Positions 45,441 through 57,157 of a stretch of 64,000 bases of DNA are shown in pieces. The stretch covers positions 1,044,682-1,108,681 of the forward strand of contig JAHNZQ020003147.1 of NCBI GenBank assembly GCA_019155205.2. The letters run 5' to 3'. Source of the DNA: Gracilaria vermiculophylla (taxonomy: Eukaryota; Rhodophyta; Florideophyceae; Gracilariales; Gracilariaceae). Position 1 is the first letter of the stretch. Each line of letters begins with the position of its first letter. The position numbers were made by a program, and so were the translations under genes. The notes under the pieces are model-generated. The model saw nothing but the letters and a program-made list of their open reading frames with translations. It had not been told where the DNA came from and ran no database searches.

Positions 45441-45541
45441 GACCGGAGACCACTTTTAGGAATACAAACCTATTGAGTCAACAAAAACTCCTAACGGATG
45501 TTTTGCGCTACTACCTCGAAAAGAGAACTGACGGTACAACA
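45440..45541 (+). repeat. Element E 3' LTR stub
   Basis: Matches the last 100 bp of the A-family LTR (CACTTTTAGGAATAC...GACGGTACAACA). Confidence 0.82.
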
Positions 45542-46329
45542 CCGGACACCAAACTGACGCGATTCTAGATCAGAAACAGTGATTTAGTCTGCATTTGGAG
45601 CACAGCCAGAGAATGCGTGCATCTGGCTGACAGTGGGACTTCCTGGTTCTGCATCAATGCTGCTGCAACTTTTCGAGAATATTTTGACGGAGAATGTCTG
45701 TCTTCTGGTCCTGAGATGTCTTCGTTTTCCATAGGGTTTGGTGTGGGATGTTTTTCGTCGGATACGGGCGTAACTGTCTGAGTTCATCATTTTTCGGAGT
45801 ACCCGAACACGATAAAGTGCGGCATGCCGATAACCATGTCACGTTTAAGTGGTATTCGCATAAGTTTGGAAGGGACGAGGGCGCTTTGGGCTCCATTTTG
45901 ACAGTGACTTTCGCGAGACCTTAAATGTCTACCATTACTTGCCCTCCACCGTCTGGGATGCTCCCGGACTTGGCTTCGACGGTTACTTCGTGTTTCTCAA
46001 CAACTCGCGGTTGAAATAAACTATGAGGAAGCTCCAGAGTCCACCATTGCCCATCCCTCGATAATATCTAGAAGGATAAGAGTGTACAGTAGCTCTTTAG
46101 CGTCGTGCGGGACATGAAGAAAGATTTCATAGCTGTGTCTTTCTCAGATTTGTGGTCTAGAATATCTGCATTTAGCTGCGCTTTGGGGTCAAATTCATCA
46201 TAGCTCATCAGGGAGCGTTGCTCTCTGTGAGCTAATGTCTGCCGCTCTCGTTCTTTAGATTATTCAGCCGGTTTTAGGCAGCTTTCCTCTTGAAGGTTGG
46301 CGGCAGACATTAAGAAATCAACAAGAGCT
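45542..46329 (-). pseudogene. Gag end and protease remnant of another gypsy lineage
   Basis: On the minus strand there is a coherent coding stretch. RERQTLAHREQRSLMSYDEF belongs to the gag side. After a frame change come LHVPHDAKELLYTLILLD and AMVDSGASS (protease active site at 46027-46044), then ALVPSKLMRIPLKRDMVIGM and PHFIVFGYS. DSGA followed about 70 residues later by a DMVIGMPH-like flap region fits a retroviral-type aspartic protease. It is not A-family and is too broken for a finer call. Confidence 0.6.
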
Positions 46330-46334
46330 CAGTA

Positions 46335-46888
46335 TTTTGGTACTTTCAGCCCTCCTCTTGAGGTAGTAAAGCACATCGTCCGTTAGGAGTTTTTGTTGAC
46401 TCCAAATGTGCGTGTTCCTATAGGTGGTCTTCAGTATCCGCTATTGCGAGCCGGGGGAATTCTTAAAGAGGATCCGCAAACACAAAGCGTAGGGGGACGT
46501 TCACTGGGCGGACAATGCTCCTACAGGCGCTGCTATGATGCCACCTGGGGATCAGCGGCTTAGAAACCTGAGTTGATGGACAAGAGACTCCAACCGGAAA
46601 AGTAGATGAAGACTCAATGGTGCTTGTCTTTACTTCCCCAGAGGTGGAGCTCAACCGACATATTAAGTATCAAGCCGGAAGCCCGCCTCGGCAGGTCTCG
46701 CTACTGTACTAATTACCTGCATATATTAACTAAAATAAATAATAATTCTACCGTTCCTCCAGAATTCTGTAGCGCACGTGGGTGGGATTATGCACCACGT
46801 GGCCCAGCTAATAAAATACGAGCTCTCCTTAGGAATATTATGCCATAAGGCCAAACCACACTATATCCTTAGGAGCTACTATACTACA
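46335..46888 (-). repeat. A-family solo LTR with AGTAT duplication
   Basis: A full 554-bp LTR in minus orientation without internal sequence on either side. AGTAT stands on both flanks (46330-46334 and 46889-46893), the 5-bp duplication of an insertion later reduced to one LTR by recombination. Stem at 46691-46720. It sits in the other gypsy remnant. Confidence 0.92.
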
Positions 46889-46893
46889 AGTAT

Positions 46894-47290
46894 TTTCTTC
46901 ACAGTTTGTGGGGCAGAGAGTGGTTAAGGGTGTGGTAACTGAAAAAAGAGAGGAGGCCAATGATGAAGATGCCTATCTTAATACCGGCGTAGAGATTGTC
47001 GGTTACGTTTGAACAGCGATTTAAATATCTTTAAATGACTGCACAGAGAATGTTTTTTCAAAGGCAGGAAAAGATCCTCTTGAAGAATGCTCTACCAAGA
47101 AAAGGCTTGTTTTCGAGCAGGGATGGGGATGTTTCCCCAACTAGCTTTCCTACAAATTGGAAAGTGACAAATACGAAGGACAGAAACAATTTAGGGTGAA
47201 GGTGAGCCAGTATCTGCCATCACAACTGAAAACTTCTTGACAGTTTTATACAGAAGCTCTTACACATTTTTTATGAGATACAATATTCAA
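46894..47290. other. Stretch between solo LTR and RT remnant
   Basis: The last part (about 47050-47290) may be the N-terminal side of the following RT remnant. No firm gene. Confidence 0.35.
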
Positions 47291-47990
47291 TTTCTAAGTT
47301 GCTAGGCGCCCCATCGGTTGTACTGAGATCAAGCTCAATGGCACAACCCAATATGCCTGTAGACCTTCATTTGATCTACTTGGCAACTGTTAAGGTCATT
47401 TGGAAAATACCTCAAGTCGATTCCGAAATCATGACTTGGCAGGTGGCTAGATATTCACCATTTTGCATTCATAACAGGATCCTGACCCATCTTTAATGAT
47501 CCTGATTCATATGGTAATTGTGGATTAATTAGCCCTATTACAGTATATTTGTCACAAATAGTACTCATGGGCTTGATGAATACAGCATCACACTTTCAAT
47601 GATGATTGAAAGCGGATTATGCAGAGCTGCGTGGCAATTTCAAGTTAAAGATCGGCGACTTTATGATACACGCAGGGAATGAATCAAAGCTACTCGGAAT
47701 AATTGAAGGAATTCTTCATGTATGCTTAGCGATTGGGCTTTATCTCTCAGTCAAGAAGAGCTTATTTTTCAAGAAAGATAAGAAGTCGCGTGGGATACCA
47801 GTAATCAATTCGAATAATCACCGAAGTGAGCCTAGCATTTTGGGATTGTCGAATACATTGATGGGCACAACTTCACAGCAGAACTCTGCTAGTTTAAACA
47901 CTACGTTAAGCATATGTCTCAGTGTATTTTAGATTCTAAAAAGTTGCTCAATTGGCTAATAGAGGTGCTAGAAGATTTATAAAAGGTTTC
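47290..47990 (+). pseudogene. pol: Gypsy reverse transcriptase remnant (oomycete-type wording)
   Basis: Fragments: ATVKVIWKIPQVDSEIM, VLMGLMNTASHFQ (about 47560-47600), YAELRGNFKLKIGDFMIHAG with NESKLLGIIEGILHVCLAIG and LYLSVKKSLFFKKDKKS (47612-47785), and EPSILGLSNTLMGTTSQ. These follow the order of an RT palm-to-thumb region. The catalytic DD is reduced to GD. This may be the same lineage as the protease remnant at 45.5-46.3 kb, but it lies on the other strand. Confidence 0.6.
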
Positions 47991-48148
47991 CTCCAAGCGA
48001 AAGAAGAAATAAATCGAACGAGTACAGTTGACAAGATTTTGATTGGCCGAACATCACGAAGATTTCAAGATACTTCTAAAGCGGCAAAGACACGGACAAT
48101 AATTGTAATATCATAAGCTTGAGAACATCATATGTACAATAAAGGAAG

Positions 48149-48702
48149 TGTGGTACATTCCGATCTTCTTTCGAGGTGGTAGCGCATAACGTCCGTGAAG
48201 AGTTTTTGCGGACTCCGAGAGCGCAAGTTCTTAAACGTGGTCTGCGGTAATCACGGTCATAGGCCGGCATAATACTCGGAGAAATTCCGCTAGTACCAAG
48301 CGGTGAAGGTGGTTTACTGGGCTGGCAATGCTCTTACAGGCGCTGCTATGAGGCAACCTGGAGATCGGCGGCTTGGAAACCTGAAGGCGTTCGACAAGAC
48401 TCTCCAAACGAAAATAGTAGAGAAAGACTCAAGAGTGCTTGGTTTACTTCCCCCAGAGATCACGCTTGCCCTGCAGTGTAAGTACCGTGCCGGGAGCCCA
48501 CCTGGAGAGCTTTCGGTATTGTAATAATACCTGCAGCAGTTAACAAAACAAATTTAAATTCTAAAAATTCTTAGGACTACTATAGCACAAGTGGGCCGAG
48601 TAATGCACCACGCGGGTCATTTAATAAAATACAAAACCTCCTTAGGTATTTCCCGTCGTAAAGCCACACGAAAATATCACCTCAGGATCCACTGTAACTT
48701 AT
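48149..48702 (-). repeat. Element I 3' LTR (about 554 bp)
   Basis: Starts (minus strand) near 48702 and ends TGTGGTAC (plus reading) at 48149. More diverged from the other LTRs than they are from each other, so probably older. Confidence 0.82.
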
Positions 48703-48862
48703 ACCCCCTTTCCTAAACTGCACCACGTCCCCTATGCGCATCTTTCCATAGCTCGGTCCTTAAACTGCTGCTGACGGTATTGATGTCAGAGCGGTCTCCG
48801 GCGACGTGAAAAAAGCTCTTCTCCAGAAAATTTTCCGTATTTCCCGTTCCCGCGTGGCGTAC
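48149..48862 (-). mobile_element. Element I: 3' LTR plus 160 bp of adjoining internal sequence
   Basis: A complete A-family LTR (48149-48702, minus) followed by the purine tract and the start of the aORF leader (48703-48862), matching G and B. At about 48863 it changes abruptly into the LTR of G. Everything else of element I is gone. Confidence 0.8.
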
Positions 48863-49225
48863 CGACAGGCGGTGCTATGATGCGACTTGGGGATCGGTGG
48901 CTTAGAAACCTTAGAATGATCGACGAGGGTCTCCAACCGGAAAAGTAGATGAAGACTCAAGGGTGCTTGTATTTCCTACCACAGAGGTGGAGCTCGACCG
49001 GCAGATTAAGTATCAAGCCGCGAGCCCGCCCCGGCAGGTCTCACTACTGTAGTAAATACCCACACAAATTATCTAAAAAAAAGTTTACCGTCCCTTAAGA
49101 ATACTGTAGCGCGCGCGGGCCGAATTATGCGTCACGTGGCTCAGTAAATGAAATATGAGCCCTCCGTTAAAAAATCACGCCATAAAGCCACATTATCATA
49201 TTTCCTCAGGAGCCACTATACTACA
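48863..49225 (-). repeat. Element G 3' LTR, partial
   Basis: Holds the TGTAGTA start at 49225 and about 360 bp of the LTR. The R/U5 end is cut off at the junction with element I. Confidence 0.83.
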
Positions 49226-49750
49226 AACCCCCTTTCCCAAATTGCACAACGTCCTCGAGGTGTATCTTCCAATACTTCGATCCCTGGGTGGCTCCCATCG
49301 GTGTTGATGCAAGCCTGGCCTCCGGTGATGTGACACATTCTCTCCTTCCGGCGTTCCTTCATACTTCATTACTGCGGCGGGGCGTACCAACACGGGCTCG
49401 TGTTTCATCCCTTGCTGTGTTTGCAGGCCCTGGCCCTCCTTGACCCAGCCGCGTCTCCTATTTCTTGGCGTAGCCCGTCGGTGCTGCCGCGCCAGTCGGC
49501 GGCGTGTGCTTCCGCGCCCTCGAGCGTCTCGTGCGCGGCGCAGGCGTTCGACCTCTGCGGCCGGAGCAGGAGTCAGTGCGGACTGTTTGCTGACTCCCTC
49601 AAGGCACCCGACGCTCCGATTAATTCGAGGATTCCCCTGTCAAGGACACCCGTTTCATCGCGTCCGCTGGTTCAGTCTCCGTGCATCATCTCATACTCTT
49701 CTCGTCTGCGCCCCTGTTGGCCTCCGCTAGATATGAACTTGCGCCCCGCC

Positions 49751-50615
49751 ATGGTGCTCTATACCTCGCCTTTCTCCGTCCGTTCGTCTTCTCCGCGCAT
49801 TCCATGATGACGTCTCGACGCGGCTCCTTCTCCGGTAGGGCCTATAACCATGAGCCGCTCCCCAAGTGGCGTCAGATCCCTCACCACAGGTGCTACAGCT
49901 CCGACTCCCCGACTATGAACCCTTGGTGGAGAGCCTGGCGACTCGCGCGCCCTGTCGGTTACCGGCTCCGTCCCAGGATATGGGTGCGCCCCCTGAGGTT
50001 ATGACGCCGCGCCCCGCCGCAATTCCGGGTGCTCCCGCAGTGGTAGCCGCCGTGTCTCCTATGAAGGAGAACGAGATTGCTTCCGTCCCCGTAACTTCGG
50101 CCGCGGAGGTGCAACCCCGACTGCGGCCCGTCCTTGCGCTTGTTCTTCAGCCTCGCCTGCGGAGCGCTCTAGTTTCCGCATTGGCGTCACCTTCGATGTC
50201 ACCGACTCCGTTCTTGGCTCTGCTGACCTCCACGGCGGAGTTAACGAAGTCCCGTCGGGATGCCGCTGTCCCAGCTGGTCCGCCATCCGCGTCTCTTTCC
50301 GTGGTGGTTGTTGCTTCGTCAACGGAGGTGGCCGCTTTGGGTGCACCATCGGGCGGGTTATTCTCTGGGTCTCTGGGGGCTGCCTTCCAGGATTTGGTGC
50401 AATTGTGCCTGGTGACGGGCTTTCCTGCTGCGGTTTCTCCTGTATAGGCTCTGCTCGAGGCACGTGCCTGGATCTCAGAACTCCACAAGGGCCGCGCGGA
50501 CCAAGCCTCGATGGCGGCCATCATCGAAAGCTTGTCGGAGTTCTTCGAGAGCCAAGCGCTTACGGCAAAAGCTCGCCTCGAAGCGAAGTATACGGCAGGA
50601 TTTGGTGACCTGTAG
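49751..50615 (+). pseudogene. Antisense gene (aORF), element G: central region deleted at CAGGTGC repeats
   Basis: ATG 49751 (MVLYTSPFSVRSSSPRIP) aligns with the A start. After two TGA codons the N-terminal part continues (RLDAAPSPVGPITM, SGVRSLTTGATAP). At CAGGTGCTAC (about 49883) it jumps to the linker PDYEPLVESL, skipping what in A is about 1.2 kb. From there the frame is open to a TAG near 50445 and, after it, to the shared end: SASLSVVVVASSTEV, LGAAFQDLVQLCLVTG, ISELHKGRADQASM, FGDL, TAG at 50613-50615. The jump joins CAG|GTGC on both sides, so it could be a repeat-mediated deletion or look like splicing. Stop-to-stop distance to pol is 269 bp. Confidence 0.75.
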
Positions 50616-50884
50616 GTAAACGATCCCTGGCAATAAGAGTCAGTTCCCGGTAGCAGCAGAATATAATACGCCTAAGTTGGAGCAGAAGCTCTCTGAAAGG
50701 TAGTTGAAATATGAATGGGCCGTTGCCGCGTGCTCAAGGACACGAAGTGCCGCCGCGAGAGCGTGCGAAAGGCGGGCAACGGCGTCCTGGAGGCGAAAAA
50801 GAAAACTTCAGGTGGGGTATAAATGGCGGAGATGAAAAACAACTCCGGTTGGGGCCCCCCTTCCATTTTCCTAAACGGAAGCGC

Positions 50885-53800
50885 CTATGCGGAGAGTCGC
50901 TTCCGCAGCAGATTGGCGTCGCATCTTCTAATGAAGTTCCCTAGGATGTGTTCCGGAGGTTCGTCCGTGTCGTTCGATAAGGTATACTCGTACCAGCGGA
51001 CGTGGTACAGTGTTCCTGTGGGGGTTTGTCGGTGGGAGACGATATGGTCCATCGCGTAAAGGATATCACCTACAGGGGTCATGATGACATCTAGAGCCTC
51101 CAGCAATGGTTCGCCAACAGGGTTGATGCGGTTTCCGGTATCCGACGCTGTCGTCACTTCTAAGTTGGTCGAATAAGGAAGTTCCGCGCGTGGTCCCTGA
51201 GGTCGGGTGGCGGGCTTTCCAGGAAAGCTTGGCGTCGGGACTTTCGTCAACCTATCACGGTAGACGAAGTCTTGGAGCCCATCTAGCTCAATGGCGGCGG
51301 TGTCCCTATTGGTGGCCACGAATTTGTAAGGCCCTGAGGTGGTCGGCGCTAACTTGCGCGTGACGTCCGGCGGTTCGTTGGATGTTTCCTCAGGTTTGTC
51401 GAGGAAAACCTCGTCGCTTTCCTTCAGGTGATGGCCTTCTTTCACCCTCCGGTCAAAATCCTGTTCATGTCTCCTTGGAAAGGCGTTGAGTTTCTCCTTT
51501 ACCAGGGAGAGTGCGTCCCCATACCGCCTTAAGATGGAGCGTTTTGCTTGCCCCACTGTTGGTACCTGTGGCTTACCCGCTGGTTGCGCCGTGGCGCGTG
51601 CCGCAATGACGGCACTAGGCGGAATGCACGAGAGCACGAGATTGAAAGGAGTGCTCCCCGTAGAGCGGTGCACCTGCAGGTTTTATACATACGTGAGCGG
51701 GCCCACATATGCGTCCCAATCCTCCTGGTGGTCTGCCACTCAGTGCTTCAGCCTCCAGGCGATGGCCTTGTGGAACTTCTCCGCTTTTCTGTTGGTCTGG
51801 GGGTGATAGGCAGTTGTAAACAACTGTTTCATCCCTAGCGTTCCGGAAATGGCACTGAAGAGCTTCGCCACGATCTGGGCGCCATTTTCCGTGAGGAAGT
51901 GCAACGGTATCCTAAATGGGTAAGAACAGTGCTCCAGCAAGGCGTCGGCAATAACCGCTGCAGAAGTGCTCTGGAGTGGGATGGCGCACGTGATCTTCGA
52001 ATAACGATCAGTGATCACGAGGATAAATCGGTACCCTCGCTCCGTCCTGGAGTGAGCGCTCAAAATCTCCATTGCTACGAACTCAAAACGTCCTGGAGGC
52101 GAGAACAGAGTGAGTGGCGTCCAGTGTTTCCGTATATTTCCCCTTGCGGCAGCGCGAGAATAGCACTCTGCCACCGTTTGGAAGGCTCCATTGGCCATGT
52201 TCGGCCAATAGAACCATTTCCGCATGGTGAAATACATACGAGATCCACCGGGGTTCCCTGCGAGGCGAAGATAGTGCGAGAGATACAGCACTCTCGTCGG
52301 AAATGTCTTAGGGACCACCGTTTGGAGAGCTTCATGTGAAGGAGCGCGGCGCATAAGTACGCCGTCCCGGTCCACATCGAATGACGATGTCAGACTCCCC
52401 ACAGTGGCGAGGCACTCCTTGCAGAACGAATCAGTGCTCTGCTCTTTCAGAAACACCGCGATAGTTATGGGGAGAACTTCTTTCTTGTCCTCAACAAGGG
52501 CCATCACCTCAAAGAGCCGACTGTACTTGTCTCCAATTTTACAGCATTCCAATTATTCTCCATCGAATCTTTCTTTCCTGTGGGCGTCATGGATGCCAAG
52601 ACACGGAATAGTATACTGCAAAGGCGTTTTGGCCTCGCCCTTGGTCGAGAAATGCATGCGCGCGTCCGCTGCATGTTGTTGTACTCCAGGACAGTGGAAG
52701 ATGTCAAACTCGAACTCCAGATGGCGTAGCCTCCACCTTTCGACGCGGCCGGGAGCATCCGTCAAAGACAGTATCCACTTCAATGGCGCGTGGTCCTTCC
52801 GCAAGGTAAAACTCGCGCCTACCAGGTATGGGCGTTAAAGCAACACCGCCCAGACGATGGCGAGATATTTGCGCTCCGGGGTGGAATAATTCTGTTCAGT
52901 AGGTGTGAGTCTGCAATTTTAATACCCAATGGGTTGAAGGCCACCTTCAGGTGTTCCTGTAGGAGGACACATCCGACCAGGTATTTACAGGCGTCAGTTT
53001 TCAACACCATTCGGCTGTGCCGCTTCGGAAGCACAAAAATCGGTGGCTCTATTAGTCTCCTTTTCCAAGTTTGAAAGGCTTCATACTCTTCGTCCATCAA
53101 GATAGCCCATTGCCTCGGCTTTTCCTTCTCCAAAAAGGCCACTTAACGGCGCTGCGATACGGAAGAAAATCGGGACAAACCTCTGGAAGACATTACACAA
53201 CCACAGGAAGGAGTGGAGCTCCGTCTGGTTTGTGGGAGCGTGGGCTTCCTTGATGGTGCCCTGAGTTTCTGTGGAAACCTGTAGGCAGCCCGGGAGCACC
53301 ACGTGCCCCAAACAATCCATCGGAGACTTGAAAATGAAACGTTTCTCCAACTTCTGGGTGAGTCCAGCATCCTTTGAGAGTTGGAGCACGTGTTTCACAT
53401 ACATGAAGTGCTCCTCCTTGCTACGGGAATATATGATGACGTCATCGATATACACCAAGGCGTACTGCCACTTCACCTTTGACAAGATAATGTCCTCCGC
53501 TCGTTGGAATGTAGCGTGTGCATTCTTCAATCCAGATGGCATCCTTAGGAATCTGAAGATCCCACAGTGCGAGGTGAACGTTGTCTTATCCTTATCAGAG
53601 TCGTCCATCGCAATCTGCCAGTAGCCGCTGTTGGTATCCAGCATGGAGAAAACGGACGCATCGCCTAGAGAGTCGATACATTCATCCATACGGGGTATCG
53701 GGTACAAATCGCGTACCGTCACCTCGTTGAGGCGCCTGTAGTCAATACAGAAACCTAAGAAGCCATCTTTCTTCTTGATAAACACCACCGGTGAGGCCCA

Positions 53801-55044
53801 TTTGGAATTGGAAGGCTCTGAAACGCCGTTCTCCAGCATCGGGTGGACCTCATCGCGTTCAAAATTGTGCGCATGGGGTCCGGCTCTCCTCGAGTGTTGA
53901 TGTACCGGTTTGGCATTAGGTGTCAGCTGCATCCTGTGCTTGGCCAGACTAACCTGACCCAAGCGACTAGACCACATGTCTCTAAAGGTGGAAAGCATTT
54001 CCACTATCCTATGGCAATACTTTTCGAAATCTTCACCAACTTGGAGCTTCTCCTGCCAGGTGGCAGGATTGTCCTCCTCTGGAGCCGTTAAAGTCGTTCC
54101 AGCCTCTATGATGGCGATTGTATGGCGTTCCAATAGGTCTTGCACACGAGAAAGTTGAGCCAGCCTTGCAGAGGAGGGTAGTACCAATCTAACGAGTGTT
54201 CCCTTCTGGAGCCGTAACGGCGACTCGTGCAGATTGGCGAGCACGAACCAGAAGGGAATTTTCGGTAATATTTCCACAATTACGTTCGCCATCATGGAGT
54301 GCTGCTTCGTCGCCAGGTGAGGAATCCCTTGTAGAAATGAAAGGCCAGATGCAGGGGTCTGCACCAAAACATTGGCATGACTCCTCGCGGGTATTACAAC
54401 GCTCCTCACCAACCGGAGCTTATTCGGCTGCGTCTCCTTTGGAATATCAACCACCAGAAGCGCGTTGGCGTCCGGTCCTGGAAATGCGCACACGATACCT
54501 ACAGGGGCGGCGTCGTGAAACGTCACATTCCGCAAGCGTGGGTAGATTGCACGTGCATACCGATCCACAAAGGAAGTGCTCAATATGCATTTTGCGGTCA
54601 AGTTGGTCGCCACCAGGAACCACACCTTCACCTGTAAAGAGCCGAGCCGGAAATAGAAGGGTATCGCTCAGAGGATGTTTAATGCAAGACGCGACGCATC
54701 GCGCACCGTAGGGAGCATGCAAGTCCTCAAAGAGCTGAGACCAAACCACGAGAGCACGTTGGCGTGCACCAGATTGGGACAGCTCCGGTATCGAGGATAG
54801 CGCGCACAGTGGTGGAGGCGAGCGGCGGATATCCGATAGAGGCGAACTCTTTGTAATTCTCAGGGCGGAGCGTGCAAACAGAATCCTCAAAGGCGTCGAA
54901 TGGGTCCACCGGGATTGGTGGGCCCGCCGATTCTGCGTCGACGGAGCAGACGGCATTTCCCTCTTTCCGAAAGGCGACCTCCGTGGAGCTGAGGCTCGAT
55001 GGTAAGGAGCCATGCGGAGCCTCTAGGCATAGCTCTGAGGGTTT
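50885..55044 (-). pseudogene. pol: Pol, element G (best preserved copy)
   Basis: In the -1 frame after the gag heptamer the frame is open through the protease AILDTGAVP (about 54770-54800). After a shift, 54631-53081 is open for 516 codons. It covers the linker (LATKQHSMMANVIVEI) and the whole RT: VVFIKKKDGFLGF, YPIPRMDECIDSLGDA, SGYWQIAMDDSDKDKTTF, RMPSGLKNAHATFQRA and LVYIDDVIIYSRS. RNase H has LKTDACKYLVGCVLLQ and KDHAPLKWIL. Integrase follows at 52552-51740, with one zinc cysteine changed (CYSR), the first Asp as Glu (MEILSAH) and the second as Glu (LTENGAQ). The last frame, 51673-50885, has LKESDEVFLDKP and the chromodomain LYHVRWYEYTLSNDTDEPPE, ending NLLRKRLSA and TAG. Confidence 0.9.
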
Positions 55045-56940
55045 TCCGGGTTGGAGGGGGGCTGAGTCCCAGTTTGGAACGGCTGCTGCGGTTGTGCATC
55101 GATATGAGACGTGTCCCCTTGAGGTGCAACCAGTTTAGATACCGGCAATTGCGTTGCTGGTGCGAATGGCAGTGGAACAAGCTGTACTCTCATTTGGGCG
55201 TGGCAACCGTGGTTTCTTGAAGAGAAACGGATATCACGATACGCGTTTTGGTAACTTTCACTCTCCGTTGGTGTTTCTTTCAGGTCCTGGAAGCTCTCTT
55301 CTTGTTCCTGCAGGATGGCGGGCCTCATCGCCGTGGTGAGATTCGTGCACAGTACCGGCTCTCAAGACAAGCAAATCCTGCAAGGCGGTGGGTAGCCTCG
55401 AGGATTCGCAAATCGAACACTCTCGTTAGATCCTGCCGAGGCGTACGAGGTGGAAGACGAGGGTGTCCTCGTCCTAGACGGTGCTCCTGAGATGAGGCGT
55501 ATGTGAGGGCAAGGGCCTCTTGCTCTGCCACGAGCGTGAGATTGTCGACATCCTCTGAGGTGCTGGAGTCTAACGTCAGGGCGGATGCCCGACGGTTTTT
55601 TGAGGCCGTCGGTTTGTCCGAAAGTGGAGCGTGGCTGCGACGGGCAGGACGGTGGGTATCCTCGTAGGAGTCAGCAAAACGCGACAGCTGCGTATAGGTG
55701 GTCTTTGTGTGCGTTTTCTGGTGATTATGCACACTGGCACGGATCGCGGGAAGGAGTTCTTCGACAAACAACGACTTCAACCGCCGTTTGGAGTACACGC
55801 TCCCACACCGTAGGGCCTTCGTCCACTGCTTCTGTGAGATTTCCATCTTGGTCATTCCCGTGTTTTGCCTACAGGAAGTGACTTTAGCGTCAGCATCTGC
55901 TATCAACTCGTCCATTGCGTACCTTTTCAGGAGAAAATTCGCCACCCCGGGGTATGTCGTCAAGATCTCCGTTCCAGGATCATCCACAATTTTGCTCTTC
56001 TCCGTAAGGTGTGGCTGCATCAGCGAGTTCCCTTGACCTGCGAAGTGGAACTAAAAGCACCATATGGCGGCACCTGCATGGACACGATTGGCAATACACG
56101 CCGAACAGAAGCGTGTTAGAAAACTCAACACCGAGCTGGGGTCTTCACTTAGAAAGCAGTGCTTCTTCATTTGAATATTCATGCGGCGTTGGATCTTTGT
56201 AAGTCGTTTGGCGAACAACGCCTTGTAAAGGGTGCAGCTATCATTCAACCTGTAGGTGGCATAATCCACCTCTTCGGCGAAGAGGTCCTTAAACAGAACG
56301 ACCTTCCGAACCCTTCTGCTTTTCTCTTTGGGAGGTATACTGTCCTCCGAGCTGGCGCTGTTTACGGATTCGAAGCCTGAGCTTCTCTCCGAAGCGGTGT
56401 CTCGCTTTCTTCTACAATCCCTCCGTTTCTTTCGATTTCTTTCCTTTAGGTGGTCTGGATAACTGACAGTACCCCCGTTTTGTCGATCCAATCGAAGAGT
56501 ATCCTGTCCTTCTCTCCCTGGGTGAATTCCTTTGGGACCGGTATTGTGTCCTCCGCCGCAAAGCGTCAGGTCCAGACGATGAATAGCAAGATTCTTGAGG
56601 TGGTCCTGTTTCTCAACAGCAGTAGTTTTTCTTCCTCTGGCTTAGGGGGTGGCAGTATCCAGTCCTTCTCTGCCCGGGGTCACCTTAGGTGTTGATACAG
56701 GGAACCTCTCCTGTACCAAAAACTAACTTTGAAACGCCGCTGCGGGGAGCTGTTGTGCGGTTTGGGAGCGAACCGTCGCACGGATAACATCTAAGATCAC
56801 CTCGAGAAAGGGATCGGAATCCAGCAAAGCATATACAGCACTGTGAGCGCTCTCCATTGCGATTTACTCCACAAGGGCGTGGCGACGCGCTCCGAAATGG
56901 GCTTCAAAACCTGTAGGGGTTCTTTCGACCAGCTCTTGTT
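55023..56940 (-). pseudogene. gag: Gag, element G (N-terminus missing)
   Basis: Gag from about residue 115 on to the shared TAG at 55023-55025. Recognised: the basic run RNRKKRRDCRRKRD, KRLTKIQRRMNIQMKK, VLSFLTRFCSACIAN, EILTTYPGVANFLLKRYA, KRRLKSLFVEELLPAI, and the SASSxxH segments before the end. One shift near 55500 moves the C-terminal third (LPPRTPRQDLTRV) to another frame. The start is lost at the junction with the H LTR. Confidence 0.84.
55038..55044 (-). promoter_or_regulatory. Conserved -1 frameshift heptamer (element G)
   Basis: A AAC CCT on the minus strand, 12 nt before the gag TAG. Here the pol frame is open from the heptamer to the protease, the clearest case of the four. Confidence 0.62.
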
Positions 56941-57157
56941 AAGCCCGGAGCCCGCCTCGGCAGGTCCCACTACTGTAATAATTACCCGCACAGATTAACT
57001 AAAATAAATATAAATTCTGCCGTCCCTTAAAAGTACTGTAGCGCGCGCGGGCCAAGTTGTGCACCACGTGGATCTGTTAATAAAATACGAGCCGTCTTTA
57101 GAAATATCACGCCATAAAGCCACACCAGCATATTTCCTTAGGAGCCACCGTACTACA
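56941..57157 (-). repeat. Element H 3' LTR, partial (U3 side)
   Basis: About 217 bp from the TGTAGTA start (57157) to the region of the stem. It contains CACGTGG near 57065. It is cut at 56941 against gag of G. Confidence 0.83.

Larger units (their letters stand above)
39107..45541 (+). mobile_element. Element E: A-family chromovirus, leader and 3' third deleted
   Basis: A complete 5' LTR (39107-39660) is followed directly by sequence equal to position 505 of A, so the leader, gag start and gag N-terminus are gone. Gag and pol then follow A to the integrase (about 45440), where the sequence passes directly into the last 100 bp of an LTR (to 45541). The chromodomain, aORF and most of the 3' LTR are missing. 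The 3' junction has ACCGGAGA-like microhomology between integrase and LTR. Confidence 0.87.
48863..56940 (-). mobile_element. Element G: A-family chromovirus, both LTRs damaged
   Basis: Partial 3' LTR (48863-49225), purine tract (49226-49240), opposite-strand aORF (49751-50615), pol (50885-55044) and gag (55023-56940). The gag start and 5' LTR are missing: at 56941 gag passes into the LTR of element H. This copy keeps the longest open pol stretches in the window, so it is probably the youngest or least mutated. Confidence 0.88.
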
